DNA of 64,000 bases from Caulobacteraceae bacterium (GCA_947475415.1 CANJLH010000015.1:18067-82066); one strand, 5' to 3'; numbered from the stretch's first letter, positions 46,350-56,082 are shown. Notes: generated by a model not told the origin, from the letters alone. Translations and numbers: made by a program.

Positions 46350-47147
46350 ATGGCCGACACCGCGCCCGCGGAAGGGCGGGAAGTCCTCCTCTATGAGGTT
46401 CGCGCAGGCGCGGCCTGGCTGACCTTCAACCGGCCCCATGCGCTCAACGCCTTCGACACCGCCCTACGCCAGGCGGTCGTAGAGGCCATCGCCGCGGCCT
46501 CGGCGGACGACCAAGTGTTCAGCCTGGTATTCTGCGGCGCGGGCGGGCGGGCGTTTTCCACCGGCGCGGATTTGAAGGAAATGGCCGCCCAGGACGCCGC
46601 CGGTGCGCCCGCGGCCGAACCGCCCGACCTGTTCGGGGCGGTGGCCGGCTGCCGCAAGCCCACCATCGCCGCCATCGACGGCCATTGCGTCGCCGCCGGC
46701 ATGGAGGTGGCCACGCTGTGCGACATCCGGGTGGCCAGCGAGGCGTCGTCCTTCGGCCTGCCGGAGGTGTTGCGCTCCCTGATGCCGGACCCAGGCCTGA
46801 TCGAACTACCCCGGGTGATCCCCCTGGGCGAGGCCGCGCGGTTGCTGCTCACCGGAACGCCGATGACGGCGCGGCGGGCCTATGAGATCGGCTTCATACA
46901 GTCCCTGGCTCACGACCGGGCCGCCATGCTGGATGAGGCCGCCAGGATGGCGGCCGAGATCGCCCTGGCCGCGCCCCTGGCCGCCGAGGCCTACAAACAG
47001 ATCATTCGCAATGGCCGCAGCATGTCGCCGGAACAGGCGGCCCAGTACCGGGCCGCCCACTGGACGATCCTCCAGGCCACCGAGGACCGCATCGAAGGCC
47101 CCCGGGCGTTTGTGGAGAAGCGCCCGCCGGTCTGGAAGCGGAAATAA
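46350..47147 (+). CDS. Enoyl-CoA hydratase/isomerase (crotonase) family protein
   Basis: A 265-residue crotonase-fold enzyme. Oxyanion-hole residues are in AFSTGADLKE (68-77) and the second loop in IDGHCVAAGMEVAT (109-122). A candidate catalytic acid is E139 in FGLPEV; the second usual position reads PDPGLIELPRVI. The substrate is not predictable. The ATG at 46350 is preferred (AGGGACG upstream); the frame extends upstream to 46242 but gives an unlikely N-terminus. It is followed convergently by the metallo-hydrolase at 47167. Confidence 0.88.
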   Translation: MADTAPAEGREVLLYEVRAGAAWLTFNRPHALNAFDTALRQAVVEAIAAASADDQVFSLVFCGAGGRAFSTGADLKEMAAQDAAGAPAAEPPDLFGAVAGCRKPTIAAIDGHCVAAGMEVATLCDIRVASEASSFGLPEVLRSLMPDPGLIELPRVIPLGEAARLLLTGTPMTARRAYEIGFIQSLAHDRAAMLDEAARMAAEIALAAPLAAEAYKQIIRNGRSMSPEQAAQYRAAHWTILQATEDRIEGPRAFVEKRPPVWKRK

Positions 47148-47166
47148 CCGCCCCGGACCCGCCGCC

Positions 47167-48012
47167 TCACGCCTCGAACCGGAACACCTCGCCGTCTCTC
47201 ACCACCCGTCCCGCTGTCGGGGCGTAGAAGTGCGAGCCGATCAGCAACACGCCGCGGTCGGCGGCATCGGCGAACACCCTTGTCCGCGTGGCCTCTGACA
47301 GGGCCGCGTCGTGGTCGGACTTCACATGCCATGCCGGGAAGGCCATCTGCACCGGATGGTGGGCCATGTCGCCGGTGATCAGCGCTTCGGCGCCCTCGGA
47401 GATAATCCGTACACTGACATGCCCCAAGGTGTGACCCGGCGTTGGAGTCAGCGAGACCTCATCGCAGACCTGATGCTCGGCGCCAACCAGGTCGACGAGC
47501 CCCGCATCGAACACCGGCCGCACCGAATCGTCGAACACGTCGCCGTGGTCCTCCGCAGTATCGTTGCGGGCATGCTCGAACTCCTCGCGGCCCATCAGAT
47601 AGCGGGCCCTGGGAAAGGTCGGGACCCAGCGGCCGTCCACCCGTTGCGTGTTCCAGCCCACGTGGTCGTAGTGCAGGTGGGTGCAGAGAACGGTGTCGAT
47701 GCTGTCACGGGCGAACCCCGCCGCCTCGAACCGCTCCAGGAAGTCGGTGGCCAGCATGGCGCCGTGCCCGTGCCGGGGCTTGTGGTTGCCCATGCAGGTG
47801 TCCACCAGGATCCGCCGCCTGGGCGTCTCCACCACGAAGGCCTGGACGCTGAAGTTGAGCCGCCCGGCCTCGTCGACGAAGGGCGCCTTCAGCCAGCCCA
47901 GGCCATCCATCTTCGCCTGGTCGCCGCCCTTGAGGAACCGGTGCACCCGCAGGATCTCATCCTTCTCGACAATGCAGCTGATCTTCACCGCCCCGACCCG
48001 CCAGCTCAGCAT
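47167..48012 (-). CDS. MBL-fold metallo-hydrolase
   Basis: A 281-residue metallo-beta-lactamase-fold hydrolase with the zinc motif THLHYDHVGW (H112, H114, D116, H117), the second ligand histidine in TPTPGHTLGH and the Asp/His pair in ITGDMAHHPV and GSHF. It resembles quorum-quenching N-acyl homoserine lactonase and methyl parathion hydrolase-type enzymes, but substrate is undetermined. No signal peptide is seen. A SnoaL-like gene lies 55 bp upstream on the same strand. Confidence 0.85.
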   Translation of the reverse strand: MLSWRVGAVKISCIVEKDEILRVHRFLKGGDQAKMDGLGWLKAPFVDEAGRLNFSVQAFVVETPRRRILVDTCMGNHKPRHGHGAMLATDFLERFEAAGFARDSIDTVLCTHLHYDHVGWNTQRVDGRWVPTFPRARYLMGREEFEHARNDTAEDHGDVFDDSVRPVFDAGLVDLVGAEHQVCDEVSLTPTPGHTLGHVSVRIISEGAEALITGDMAHHPVQMAFPAWHVKSDHDAALSEATRTRVFADAADRGVLLIGSHFYAPTAGRVVRDGEVFRFEA

Positions 48013-48067
48013 GCGCCCGTTCTCCCGTTGATCTGCGGGCGATCCGAGCCCGCCGCCGCCGCCCTTG

Positions 48068-48550
48068 TCAACGTGGCGGGGCGATGCCGGGCAATGCCTG
48101 GGCGGTGGGCGAAACGAAGGTCACCGTCGTCGTGCGCCGTTGGATCAGCCAGACTCCGTCGATCCGCACGATCTGGTCGTCATACTCCGCCAGATAGGCC
48201 GGCGCCCGCATCACCGCCTGACCGCCCGAAATGCGTTCGGCGTCGAACACACAGGTGATCGAGCGCGCCCGCGCCTCGCCATGACCAACCCGGTCAACCG
48301 TCACCCCGCCGTTCACATGCCGCACCGCCCGTTCCGGCACGAACATCTGGGCGATAAAGGCGCGGATCTGCGCGCGGCTCTCCATGGTCATCCCCGGCCG
48401 AGACCACACCCCGTCTGGCGCGAACAATCCCACGAAGGTTTCCACGTCGTGCTCATTCACCGCCTGCGCGTAGCGGTTGACCAGGTCGGCGCAGGCCACC
48501 TGCATATCCAGGGCTTCCAGGCGCTCATCATCCATGGTCGCAAGGCTCAT
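48068..48550 (-). CDS. SnoaL-like (NTF2-fold) protein
   Basis: A 160-residue single-domain protein of the SnoaL/NTF2-like superfamily. Indicators are NRYAQAVNEHDVETFVGLFAPDGVW near the N-terminus and AEYDDQIVRIDGVWLIQRRTTT at the C-terminal half. These folds form a small pocket used by hydratases, isomerases and dehydratases. A second start at 48535 (MDDERLEALD) is possible. The function is not assignable; it is the likely partner of the MBL hydrolase downstream. Confidence 0.75.
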   Translation of the reverse strand: MSLATMDDERLEALDMQVACADLVNRYAQAVNEHDVETFVGLFAPDGVWSRPGMTMESRAQIRAFIAQMFVPERAVRHVNGGVTVDRVGHGEARARSITCVFDAERISGGQAVMRAPAYLAEYDDQIVRIDGVWLIQRRTTTVTFVSPTAQALPGIAPPR

Positions 48551-48658
48551 TTTGGGGCGGGCTGAAGCGTCCGCGCATTGTGAACTGTGAATGCGCTCTA
48601 CCCAAGCACCGGAATGGGGCGTTGGATGGCCCGGTCTTCAGCGATTCGCGGCGAACCC

Positions 48659-49273
48659 ATGCAAGCCCTCCCCAATCTCCTCACCTCCGCGCGACTGGTG
48701 CTGGCCCTGTTCATGTTCGCGGCCCTGGCGGCTTCGGTCGGCGGGGTTCCGTTCCTGGGCGGCGAACTTTCCTCCGACGCCCAGTTCAGCCTGCAGCGGT
48801 GGGCGGTGATCGCCTTCGTGGTCGCCGCCATCACTGACTTCTTCGATGGCTGGCTGGCCCGCAAGCTGAACGCCACCAGCGTCTGGGGCGCGATCCTGGA
48901 TCCCATAGGCGACAAGGTCCTGGTCTGCGGCGCGATCCTGGGCCTGATGGCGTTGGGACCTCAGCCGATGGTGTTGCTGCCGGCGGGCCTGATCTTGTTC
49001 CGGGAGTTCACGGTCAGCGCCCTGCGCGAGGTTGGGGCGTCAAAGGGCATAAGCTTGCCGGTGACCACCCTGGCCAAGTGGAAGACGACCCTGCAGCTCA
49101 CCGCATTGGCCTGCGAACTGCTGATCGCCGCCTGGGGCGCCTTTGATCTGCCCTTTGAATCACAGGCGCCATTCGCCATCGCCGCCCACACCTTGTTCTG
49201 GATCGCCGCCGCCGTCACCCTGGTCACCGGCGCACAGTATTGGGAGCAGACCCGCAAGGCGCTGAAGGGTTAG
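48659..49273 (+). CDS. CDP-alcohol phosphatidyltransferase (PgsA-like)
   Basis: A 204-residue inner-membrane enzyme that makes a phospholipid from CDP-diacylglycerol and an alcohol, probably phosphatidylglycerophosphate. The CDP-OH-P motif is complete (D60, D63-G64, A67-R68, G77, D81, D85), read as TDFFDGWLARKLNATSVWGA followed by ILDPIGD. It has about five transmembrane helices. ATG at 48659 yields MQALPNLLTSARLV as in PgsA; the frame extends upstream to 48587 into unlikely sequence. Confidence 0.9.
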   Translation: MQALPNLLTSARLVLALFMFAALAASVGGVPFLGGELSSDAQFSLQRWAVIAFVVAAITDFFDGWLARKLNATSVWGAILDPIGDKVLVCGAILGLMALGPQPMVLLPAGLILFREFTVSALREVGASKGISLPVTTLAKWKTTLQLTALACELLIAAWGAFDLPFESQAPFAIAAHTLFWIAAAVTLVTGAQYWEQTRKALKG

Positions 49274-49282
49274 GGAACGCCG

Positions 49283-49888
49283 TCAACCCGCCAGGCGCGC
49301 CGTCATCCGTTCGTACCAGGCCGCGATCGCCTCGTTGCGCGGGTTGAGCGCCTGGCCCGCGCCGATCCCGAACCGCAGGAACACGAACAGATAGATGTCG
49401 GCCAGGGTGAAGCGTTCACCCACGATCCAACTCCGACCGGCGATCAGCCCGTCCAGCCAGGTCAGCCGCTCCTGAGCGAGCGTCTTCAGGTCGTCCGCCG
49501 CCTGGGGAATGCAGCGCATCCGGTCGCGGTACAGCTTGAACCCCTCGGCGAAGCGAATGCCATTGGCCATCGGCTCGACGATGTTGAGGTCGATGCGCCG
49601 GGTCCACATGCGGGTGATGGCCCGTTCCTCCGCTGTGGCGCCGATCAGCGGCGGATCGGGGAACACCTCGTCCAGATACTCACAGATGGTCAGGGCCTCG
49701 GCCAGCACCAGCCCGTCCGCCAGCTCCAGGCAGGGCAGCTGGCCGCCGGGGTTTTTGGCCAGATAGGCGGGCCGGCGGTTCTCGCCTCCGATCAGGTCCA
49801 CCGGCACGGTGTCGATTGCGGCGCCCTTGGCGGCCAGGAAGGTCATGACGATGGTCGGATAGGGGCCGCCGCAGATGTAGAGTTTCAT
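49283..49888 (-). CDS. Glutathione S-transferase family protein
   Basis: A 201-residue GST. An N-terminal thioredoxin-like domain (about 1-78) has GGQLPCLELADG (cis-Pro at 52) and LAEALTICEYLDEVF. The all-helical C-terminal domain follows (RERAITRM-like ERAITRMWTRRID, then FTLADIYLFVFLRFGI). The ATG at 49888 follows GGACGAT; a longer in-frame reading upstream has no support. It diverges from the fused oxidoreductase at 50001 with 112 bp between them. Confidence 0.9.
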   Translation of the reverse strand: MKLYICGGPYPTIVMTFLAAKGAAIDTVPVDLIGGENRRPAYLAKNPGGQLPCLELADGLVLAEALTICEYLDEVFPDPPLIGATAEERAITRMWTRRIDLNIVEPMANGIRFAEGFKLYRDRMRCIPQAADDLKTLAQERLTWLDGLIAGRSWIVGERFTLADIYLFVFLRFGIGAGQALNPRNEAIAAWYERMTARLAG

Positions 49889-50000
49889 ATCGTCCTCGCG
49901 CCTGAATCCGTGCAGGCTCATGCGCCGGGGCGGCGTCACGACTATCTTGCTGTGTAGATATAGCGACTCGCCCGGCGGGCCCGAAAGGAAAGACGCCGCC

Positions 50001-53000
50001 ATGCGCCACGCCGAAGTGACCCTCGAGGACAAGTACCTCGCCACCGAGGGTCGGGTGTTCATAACCGGGGTCCAGGCCTTGATCCGTGTGCTGCTGGACC
50101 GCCATCGGCTGGATACGGCCACCGGCCTCAGGACTGCCGGCTTCGTCTCCGGGTACCGCGGCTCGCCCCTGGGCGGCCTCGACGTCCAGGCCCACCGCGC
50201 CCAGGCCCACCTGGATGCAGCACACGTCGTATTCAAAGAAGGGCTGAACGAGGATCTGGGCGCCACCGCCGTCTGGGGCAGCCAGCAGGCCAATCTGTTC
50301 GCCCAGGCGAAATACGACGGCGTGTTCGGCATGTGGTACGGAAAGGCGCCCGGCGTCGACCGCACCGGCGACGCCTTCAAGCACGCCAACTTCGCCGGCG
50401 TCTGGCCCAAGGGCGGCGTGGTGGCGGTGGCCGGCGACGACCACTCCTGCAAGTCCTCCACCTTGCCGTCCCAGTCGGAGTTCGCCTTTCAGGATTTCGA
50501 GATGCCGGTGCTGGCTCCCGCCGATGTGCAGGAGGTGCTGGACTATGGCCTGGCCGGCTATGAGCTGTCGCGGTTCTCCGGACTGTGGGTTGGGCTGATC
50601 GCGCTGGCCGACACCATGGATTCCGGCCAGACCATCGATGTCGCCCTTGACCGTCACCGGTTCGCGCAGCCCGGCTTCCCGCTTCCCGCCGGCGGCCTCG
50701 GCATACGCCTGAAGGACCAGCCGCTGGACAAGGAGCGGCGGCTCCGCACCTTGAAGATTCCCGCGGCGCTGGCCTGGGCGCGGGCCAACCGCATCGATCG
50801 GGTGATGTTGGCCGCGCCCCGGCCGCGCCTGGGCATTGTCTGCCACGGCCAGGCCTACAAGGACGTGGTGGAGGCCCTGGCGGCCATGGACATCACCCCC
50901 GACGAAGCCGCGGCCATGGGGCTGGCGATCTACAAGGTGGGCATGCCCTGGCCCCTGGAGCCCACCGGCGTCCGCGCCTTCGCCGCCGGCCTGGAGACGC
51001 TGATGGTGGTGGAGCACAAGCGCCCGCTGGTGGAAACCCAGGTCCGCGCCGCCCTCTACGACCTGCCCGCACACGCCCGGCCCCGGGTGATCGGCAAGAC
51101 CGACGAACGCGGCCATCCGCTGCTTTCCGAGCTGGGCTCCCTCTCCGTGGCCGAAGTGGCCCTGGCCATCGCCGACCGCCTGCCCCCCGGCCCGCACATG
51201 CCAGAGGTCAATGACTATGTGGCCCGGGTCTCGGCCTCGTCCATGGCTGCGGTCACCCTGGCTGCGACCCAGCAGCGAAAGCCGTTCTTCTGTTCCGGCT
51301 GCCCGCACAACACCTCCACCCGCCTGCCGGCGGGCTCCCGCGCCCTGGCGGGCATCGGCTGTCACTACATGGCCACCTTCGCCGATCCCAACACCGACAT
51401 GGTCAGCCACATGGGCGCCGAGGGCGCGGCCTGGATCGGGGCCGCCCCGTTCACCGATGAGCCCCATGTGTTCGTCAACCTGGGCGACGGCACCTACAAT
51501 CACTCCGGCTCCCTGGCGATCCGCGCGGCGGTCGCGGCCCGGGCCAACGTCACCTACAAGCTGCTCTTCAACGACGCCGTGGCCATGACCGGAGGTCAGC
51601 CCACCGAGAGTGGTTTCACCCCGGCCCAGATCAGCCGCCAGCTGGCGGCCGAAGGGGTGGTCCGCACCGTCATCGTCGCCGAGGATGCGAACAGATATGA
51701 AAGCGTCCGGGATCTGGCGCCAGGCGTCGAGGTCAAGCCGCGCAGCGAGCTGATGGCCGTGCAGCGGGCCTTGCGCGAAACCCCCGGCGTCACCGTGTTG
51801 ATCTATGATCAGGTCTGCGCCAACGAAAAGCGCCGCCGCCGCCGTCGCGGGCGCCTGGCGCCTGCGCCTCGGCGCGTGATGATCAACCCCCTGGTCTGTG
51901 AAGGCTGCGGCGACTGTTCGCGGGCCTCCAACTGCGTGTCGGTGGAGCCGCTCAACACCGAGTTCGGCCGCAAGCGCCGGATCAATCAGTCTACCTGCAA
52001 TCAGGATTATTCCTGTCTTGAGGGCTTCTGCCCCTCCTTCATCACCCTTGAGGGCGCCGAGAACGCCGCCAGCGCCGACATGCCGGCGCTCACTGCGGAC
52101 TCCACGCCCTTGCCGCAGTTCGCGCCGCTAAAGGGCGTACGCAACATCGTCTTCACAGGGGTCGGCGGCACGGGCGTGACCACCGCAGCCTCCATCCTGG
52201 CCATGGCCGCCCACGTGGACGGCCTGGCGGCCTCGGCGGTGGACATGACCGGCCTGGCCCAGAAGGGCGGCGCGGTGACCAGTCACGTGCGCATCGGCGA
52301 GCGGGAGGATACCGTGGTCGGAGGCCGCATCCCGGCGGCTTCGGCCCATGTGCTGATCGCCTGCGACGTGCTGGTGGCGGCGGGCGCCGAAGCCCTTGCC
52401 CTCTACGCCAAGGACCGCACCGTCGCCTTCGCCAACGGCGACTTCGCCCCCACCGCCGATTTCGTCACCGACCGGGACGCTCGCTTCGACACTGCAGAGA
52501 TGGCCCGACGCATCAAGGCCGCCGCCAGGACCTATGACGAATGCCCCGCCCACCACCTGGCCGAGACCCGGCTGGGCGACGCGATCTTCTCCAACATGAT
52601 CATGCTCGGGTTCGCCTGGCAGCAGGGGATGGTGCCCGTCTCCAGCCGCGCCCTATATCGGGCCATCCGCCTGAACGGCTTCGATGTGGAACCCAATCTG
52701 CAGGCCTTCGAACTGGGCCGCATGGCCGCCCATGATCCGGCCAGCCGCGGCGAGCCGGAGAACACCGGTCCGACGCCGCAGAGCGAACCCCTGGGCGATC
52801 TAATCGCCCGCAGGGCCGCCGACCTCACCGCCTATCAGGACGCCGCCTACGCCGAACGATTTTCCCGCCGGGTGGCGGAGATCGCCCGCCTTGGCGACGA
52901 GACCCTGATCCGCGCCGCCACCGTCAGCCTGCACAAGCTGATGGCCATCAAGGACGAATACGAAGTCGCTCGTCTGTATACGGATGGACGGTTCAAGACC

Positions 53001-53405
53001 TATCGCGACGAGTCCTTCCAGGGTGGCCGGCCCAAGGTCTGGCTCGCCCCGCCGATCCTGGCCCCGAAGGATTCCGAAGGCCGCCCCCGCAAGATCGCCT
53101 TCGGTGGCTGGATGCTGGACTGGGGCTTCCCCATGCTGGCGAAGCTGAAGCGCCTGCGCGGTGGCGCCTTCGACCCGTTCGGCCACAGCGAGGAGCGCCG
53201 CGCCGAACGCCGCCTGCTGGCCGACTACGAGGCGGACCTGCAACGCCTCACCGCCGAACTGACGCCAGCGCGCGCCGCCCTGGCGGCCGAGATCGCCGCC
53301 CTGCCGCAATCCATCCGCGGCTTCGGCCACATCAAGGCCGCGGCGATGGTAAGGGCCGAGGCGGAGCGGGCGCGGCTGTGGGGAGTGTGGGCGGGGACCG
53401 GCTGA
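50001..53405 (+). CDS. Indolepyruvate ferredoxin oxidoreductase family protein (fused 2-oxoacid oxidoreductase)
   Basis: A 1134-residue fused 2-oxoacid:acceptor oxidoreductase of the IOR type. The N-terminal part is a pyruvate-oxidoreductase-like domain; the TPP-binding region has GDGTYNHSG (about 494) and LLFNDAVAMTGGQ. A ferredoxin-like cluster with cysteines in VCEGCGDCSRASNC and CNQDYSCLEGFC lies near 630-680. The gamma domain has VFTGVGGTGVTT (about 716). The C-terminal ~350 residues match the family extension. The substrate (aryl or branched 2-oxo acid) is unknown. ATG at 50001 follows AAGGAAAG. Its stop overlaps the GFA start by one base. Confidence 0.92.
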   Translation: MRHAEVTLEDKYLATEGRVFITGVQALIRVLLDRHRLDTATGLRTAGFVSGYRGSPLGGLDVQAHRAQAHLDAAHVVFKEGLNEDLGATAVWGSQQANLFAQAKYDGVFGMWYGKAPGVDRTGDAFKHANFAGVWPKGGVVAVAGDDHSCKSSTLPSQSEFAFQDFEMPVLAPADVQEVLDYGLAGYELSRFSGLWVGLIALADTMDSGQTIDVALDRHRFAQPGFPLPAGGLGIRLKDQPLDKERRLRTLKIPAALAWARANRIDRVMLAAPRPRLGIVCHGQAYKDVVEALAAMDITPDEAAAMGLAIYKVGMPWPLEPTGVRAFAAGLETLMVVEHKRPLVETQVRAALYDLPAHARPRVIGKTDERGHPLLSELGSLSVAEVALAIADRLPPGPHMPEVNDYVARVSASSMAAVTLAATQQRKPFFCSGCPHNTSTRLPAGSRALAGIGCHYMATFADPNTDMVSHMGAEGAAWIGAAPFTDEPHVFVNLGDGTYNHSGSLAIRAAVAARANVTYKLLFNDAVAMTGGQPTESGFTPAQISRQLAAEGVVRTVIVAEDANRYESVRDLAPGVEVKPRSELMAVQRALRETPGVTVLIYDQVCANEKRRRRRRGRLAPAPRRVMINPLVCEGCGDCSRASNCVSVEPLNTEFGRKRRINQSTCNQDYSCLEGFCPSFITLEGAENAASADMPALTADSTPLPQFAPLKGVRNIVFTGVGGTGVTTAASILAMAAHVDGLAASAVDMTGLAQKGGAVTSHVRIGEREDTVVGGRIPAASAHVLIACDVLVAAGAEALALYAKDRTVAFANGDFAPTADFVTDRDARFDTAEMARRIKAAARTYDECPAHHLAETRLGDAIFSNMIMLGFAWQQGMVPVSSRALYRAIRLNGFDVEPNLQAFELGRMAAHDPASRGEPENTGPTPQSEPLGDLIARRAADLTAYQDAAYAERFSRRVAEIARLGDETLIRAATVSLHKLMAIKDEYEVARLYTDGRFKTYRDESFQGGRPKVWLAPPILAPKDSEGRPRKIAFGGWMLDWGFPMLAKLKRLRGGAFDPFGHSEERRAERRLLADYEADLQRLTAELTPARAALAAEIAALPQSIRGFGHIKAAAMVRAEAERARLWGVWAGTG

Positions 53406-53752
53406 TGGAGACCTACCAGGGGTCCTGCCACTGTGGGCGCATCCGGTTCGAGGTGGACGCCGAACTCGACCATGTGCGGGTCTGCGACTGTTCGATCTGC
53501 CGCAAGCGCGGCGCCTTGATCCATCACGTCCCGCCGGAACGGTTTCGCCCCTTGAGCCCGCTTGAGGACGCGGCGCTCTATCAATGGCACACCCACACGG
53601 CCAGGGACTATTTCTGTCCGACCTGCGGCATACTCCCGTTCCGGCGCCCGAGGACTGCGGAGGACGTCTGGGGCGTCAACGTGCGCTGTCTCGACGGCGT
53701 CGATCTTGAAGCGATACCGATCAAGCGGGTGTTCGGAAGCAGGTTGCCGTGA
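53405..53752 (+). CDS. GFA family (glutathione-dependent formaldehyde-activating-like) protein
   Basis: A 115-residue zinc protein of the GFA/CENP-V family. Zinc-binding cysteines are C8 and C10 in GSCHCG, C27, C29 and C32 in CDCSIC, and C71/C74 in FCPTCG. Family members may bind S-(hydroxymethyl)glutathione adducts or act in other glutathione chemistry. It starts one base overlapping the upstream oxidoreductase stop (TGATG), so the two genes are coupled. No further partner is visible. Confidence 0.87.
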   Translation: METYQGSCHCGRIRFEVDAELDHVRVCDCSICRKRGALIHHVPPERFRPLSPLEDAALYQWHTHTARDYFCPTCGILPFRRPRTAEDVWGVNVRCLDGVDLEAIPIKRVFGSRLP

Positions 53753-53777
53753 GAAGGACGTCTGGGTCTGTAGGCCA

Positions 53778-54710
53778 TCAGTAACATTGCGAGATCGTGA
53801 CGGTCTTCGAGAAATCCCCGGCCCGGGCATGTTGCGCGCGGACGAACACATAGAGCCGGCCGCCGTCGCCCCACTGCATCTTCAACGCCGGGTCGGTATC
53901 GATCTGCAACAGCAGCCGCCAGGATTTCGACGCCCGCGCGATGGCCGGCGGAATCTCGGCCTCGTAATCGTACTTGAGTCCCCGCGCGAGGTGCTCGCAT
54001 TCCAGCGGCATGCAGACGCCCTGGATCTCGCACGGATAGCCGCCGATCCGGTGCTGCAACTCATCGCCGAAGGGCTCGTGCGGCATCTCGGCCAATTGAT
54101 CCAGCTCGTCCTCGGAAACGTCGAGGTCGCCGTAATCTACGCCCAGCCAATCGAGGCTGGGGATCGAGGTCATCGACAGGAAGGCCGCGCGCCGCTCGCC
54201 GAACCGTTGTTTCACCGCAAGGCCGGGCGGCGGCGACCTCGGCTCCCCTGCCGCGTCCAGGCTGTGCACCACCCGCACCTCGTCGGCGAAGCCGGCTCGC
54301 CAATCGTCCCAGAAGAAGTAGAGACGCCCCTCGGCCGGCAACCAATCAAGGGCGCCGCGGGCCTGCGCCTCGGCAAGGTCGATCTGCGCCAGGAATGCGC
54401 GCGGCGACTTGGCGCCATCAGGCCAGTCGATCGCGAGGGGCAGGTCTGGATCGCCGCCCAATTTGGAGAATCCGCGCGCCTGGGTCGGAGTCAGCAGCCA
54501 CGTCGGACGGGCGAGCCGATTCAAGCGTGACCGAACCACCCTGAATTCGCCGGCATTCTGGCCGGCCCTGCGCCGCCGCGGGAAGCGCTTGGCGACGGCA
54601 TCGCCGACAATCACGCAAAGACTGATCCCTCCGATTACCACGATTGGAAGACCGACAAGAATGAGAACGATCAACCCCAGCGATTTCAGGTCGGTTAGCA
54701 GGGAATCCAC
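53778..54710 (-). CDS. DUF1963 (YwqG-like) protein with N-terminal membrane segment
   Basis: A 310-residue protein with an N-terminal transmembrane helix (about 12-36, LIVLILVGLPIVVIGGISL), a basic juxtamembrane run, then a DUF1963 domain (about 66-310). DUF1963 signs are FSKLGGDPDLP, WPDGAKSPRAFLAQIDLAE, GRLYFFWDD, GGYPCEIQG and ILLQIDTDP-like LLLQIDTDPALKMQWGDGGRLYVF. The function is unknown. A preceding 165-bp gap upstream (54711-54875) shows no gene. Confidence 0.8.
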   Translation of the reverse strand: MDSLLTDLKSLGLIVLILVGLPIVVIGGISLCVIVGDAVAKRFPRRRRAGQNAGEFRVVRSRLNRLARPTWLLTPTQARGFSKLGGDPDLPLAIDWPDGAKSPRAFLAQIDLAEAQARGALDWLPAEGRLYFFWDDWRAGFADEVRVVHSLDAAGEPRSPPPGLAVKQRFGERRAAFLSMTSIPSLDWLGVDYGDLDVSEDELDQLAEMPHEPFGDELQHRIGGYPCEIQGVCMPLECEHLARGLKYDYEAEIPPAIARASKSWRLLLQIDTDPALKMQWGDGGRLYVFVRAQHARAGDFSKTVTISQCY

Positions 54711-54875
54711 GACGTTCTGCAGTCCTCTTGGTCGGCGTCTCTCGACGTGATCCCAGTCGGGGCGCGTGCGCTACGAAGACAACATAGTTCAGCATTGAGA
54801 AATACAAAACAAGAACGCTTCGCGCCCACTCCCACCCCCGTTCCCAACCCCGCCGGCTTCCGCTACCTCTGACCC

Positions 54876-55988
54876 ATGAGCAGCTTCGATTTCGATGCGG
54901 TGATCGTGGGGGCGGGCGCCGTGGGCCTGGCCTGCGGCTATGCCCTGGCGCAGCGCGGGCAATCGGTGGCGGTGCTGGAAAAGGAACTCGGCATCGGCCA
55001 GGGTATTTCCTCGCGCAATTCCGAGGTGATCCACGCGGGGCTGCAATACCCCACCGGAACCTTAAGGGCACGGCTGTGCGTCGAGGGCCGCCGCGCGCTC
55101 TATCCCTTCCTCGCCAGACATCAGGTGTCGTATGAGCGGTGCGGCAAGTTGGTGGTGGCGACTACGTCCGCTGACATCGCCAAGGTCGAGGCGGTGTTCG
55201 CCCAGGCGCAGATCAACGGCGTGGAGGGTATCGCGCGCCTCACCCGCGCCCAGGCCCTGGCGCTGGAGCCGGAGTTGGCCTGCGAGATGGCGCTAATCTC
55301 GCCCGAGAGCGGGATCATGGACAGCCACGGCTACATGGCGGCCCTGGAGGGGGAGATCACCGCCGCCGGCGGGGCGGTGGTGGTGGCCACGCCCTTCGAG
55401 GCCGCCACGCCCCTGGACGGCGGCGGCTTCACCATCCGCGCTGGCGGCGCCGAGCCTGCAACGCTCACCGCCCGGCGGCTGGTCACCGCGGCCGGCCTAT
55501 CAGCCCAGGATGCGGTGGCCAGCATTGAGGGCTTTCCCGCCGCCCTGATCCCCAGGGCCTATTACGGCAAGGGGGTCTATTTCCGGCTCACCGGCAAGGC
55601 GCCTTTCTCGCGCCTGATCTATCCGCCGCCGGTGCATGGCTCGGTGGGCGCTCACTATCGCCGCGACCTGGGCGGCCAGGCGGTGTTCGGCCCGGACCTG
55701 AACTGGGTGGACGCCCCGGACTACAGCGTGGACGCCGCTGCGGCCGGGGGCTTCTATCGCCATATCCGCACCTTCTGGCCGGGCCTGCCCGACGGCTCCC
55801 TCTACCCCGACTACGCCGGCGTGCGGCCCAAGCTGCACGGGCCGAATGATCCCCAGCCAGACTACCGCATTGACGGCCCCGAGGCCCACGGCCTGGATGG
55901 CCTGGTTGCCCTGTTCGGCATCGAAAGTCCCGGCCTCACCGCCTCCCTCGCCATCGGCGAGGCGGTGGCGGCGAAACTGGTGGTTTGA
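54876..55988 (+). CDS. FAD-dependent oxidoreductase, L-2-hydroxyglutarate oxidase/dehydrogenase-like (LhgO family)
   Basis: A 370-residue flavoenzyme of the DAO/LhgO class. The Rossmann FAD motif is VGAGAVGLACG (11-21), followed by EKELGIGQGISSRNSEVIHAG, which is typical of LhgO and related L-2-hydroxyglutarate oxidases. The C-terminal part has DYAGVRPKLHGP and FGIESPGLTASLAIGE. It probably oxidises L-2-hydroxyglutarate or a related 2-hydroxy acid. No neighbouring gene confirms the pathway. Confidence 0.86.
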   Translation: MSSFDFDAVIVGAGAVGLACGYALAQRGQSVAVLEKELGIGQGISSRNSEVIHAGLQYPTGTLRARLCVEGRRALYPFLARHQVSYERCGKLVVATTSADIAKVEAVFAQAQINGVEGIARLTRAQALALEPELACEMALISPESGIMDSHGYMAALEGEITAAGGAVVVATPFEAATPLDGGGFTIRAGGAEPATLTARRLVTAAGLSAQDAVASIEGFPAALIPRAYYGKGVYFRLTGKAPFSRLIYPPPVHGSVGAHYRRDLGGQAVFGPDLNWVDAPDYSVDAAAAGGFYRHIRTFWPGLPDGSLYPDYAGVRPKLHGPNDPQPDYRIDGPEAHGLDGLVALFGIESPGLTASLAIGEAVAAKLVV

Positions 55989-56082
55989 AGGCCTGATCCG
56001 TCCCGATTCTCAGGTGCATGGGATTGATCCTCGAAAAATTGAAGCCTGGACATTTTTTCGACCCCCAATACGCTTTGGGGCC

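Noticed and set aside
49680..51503. 607-codon minus-strand open frame over GST and the fused oxidoreductase
   Set aside because: It is shadow coding of the fused oxidoreductase and lacks any family signal.
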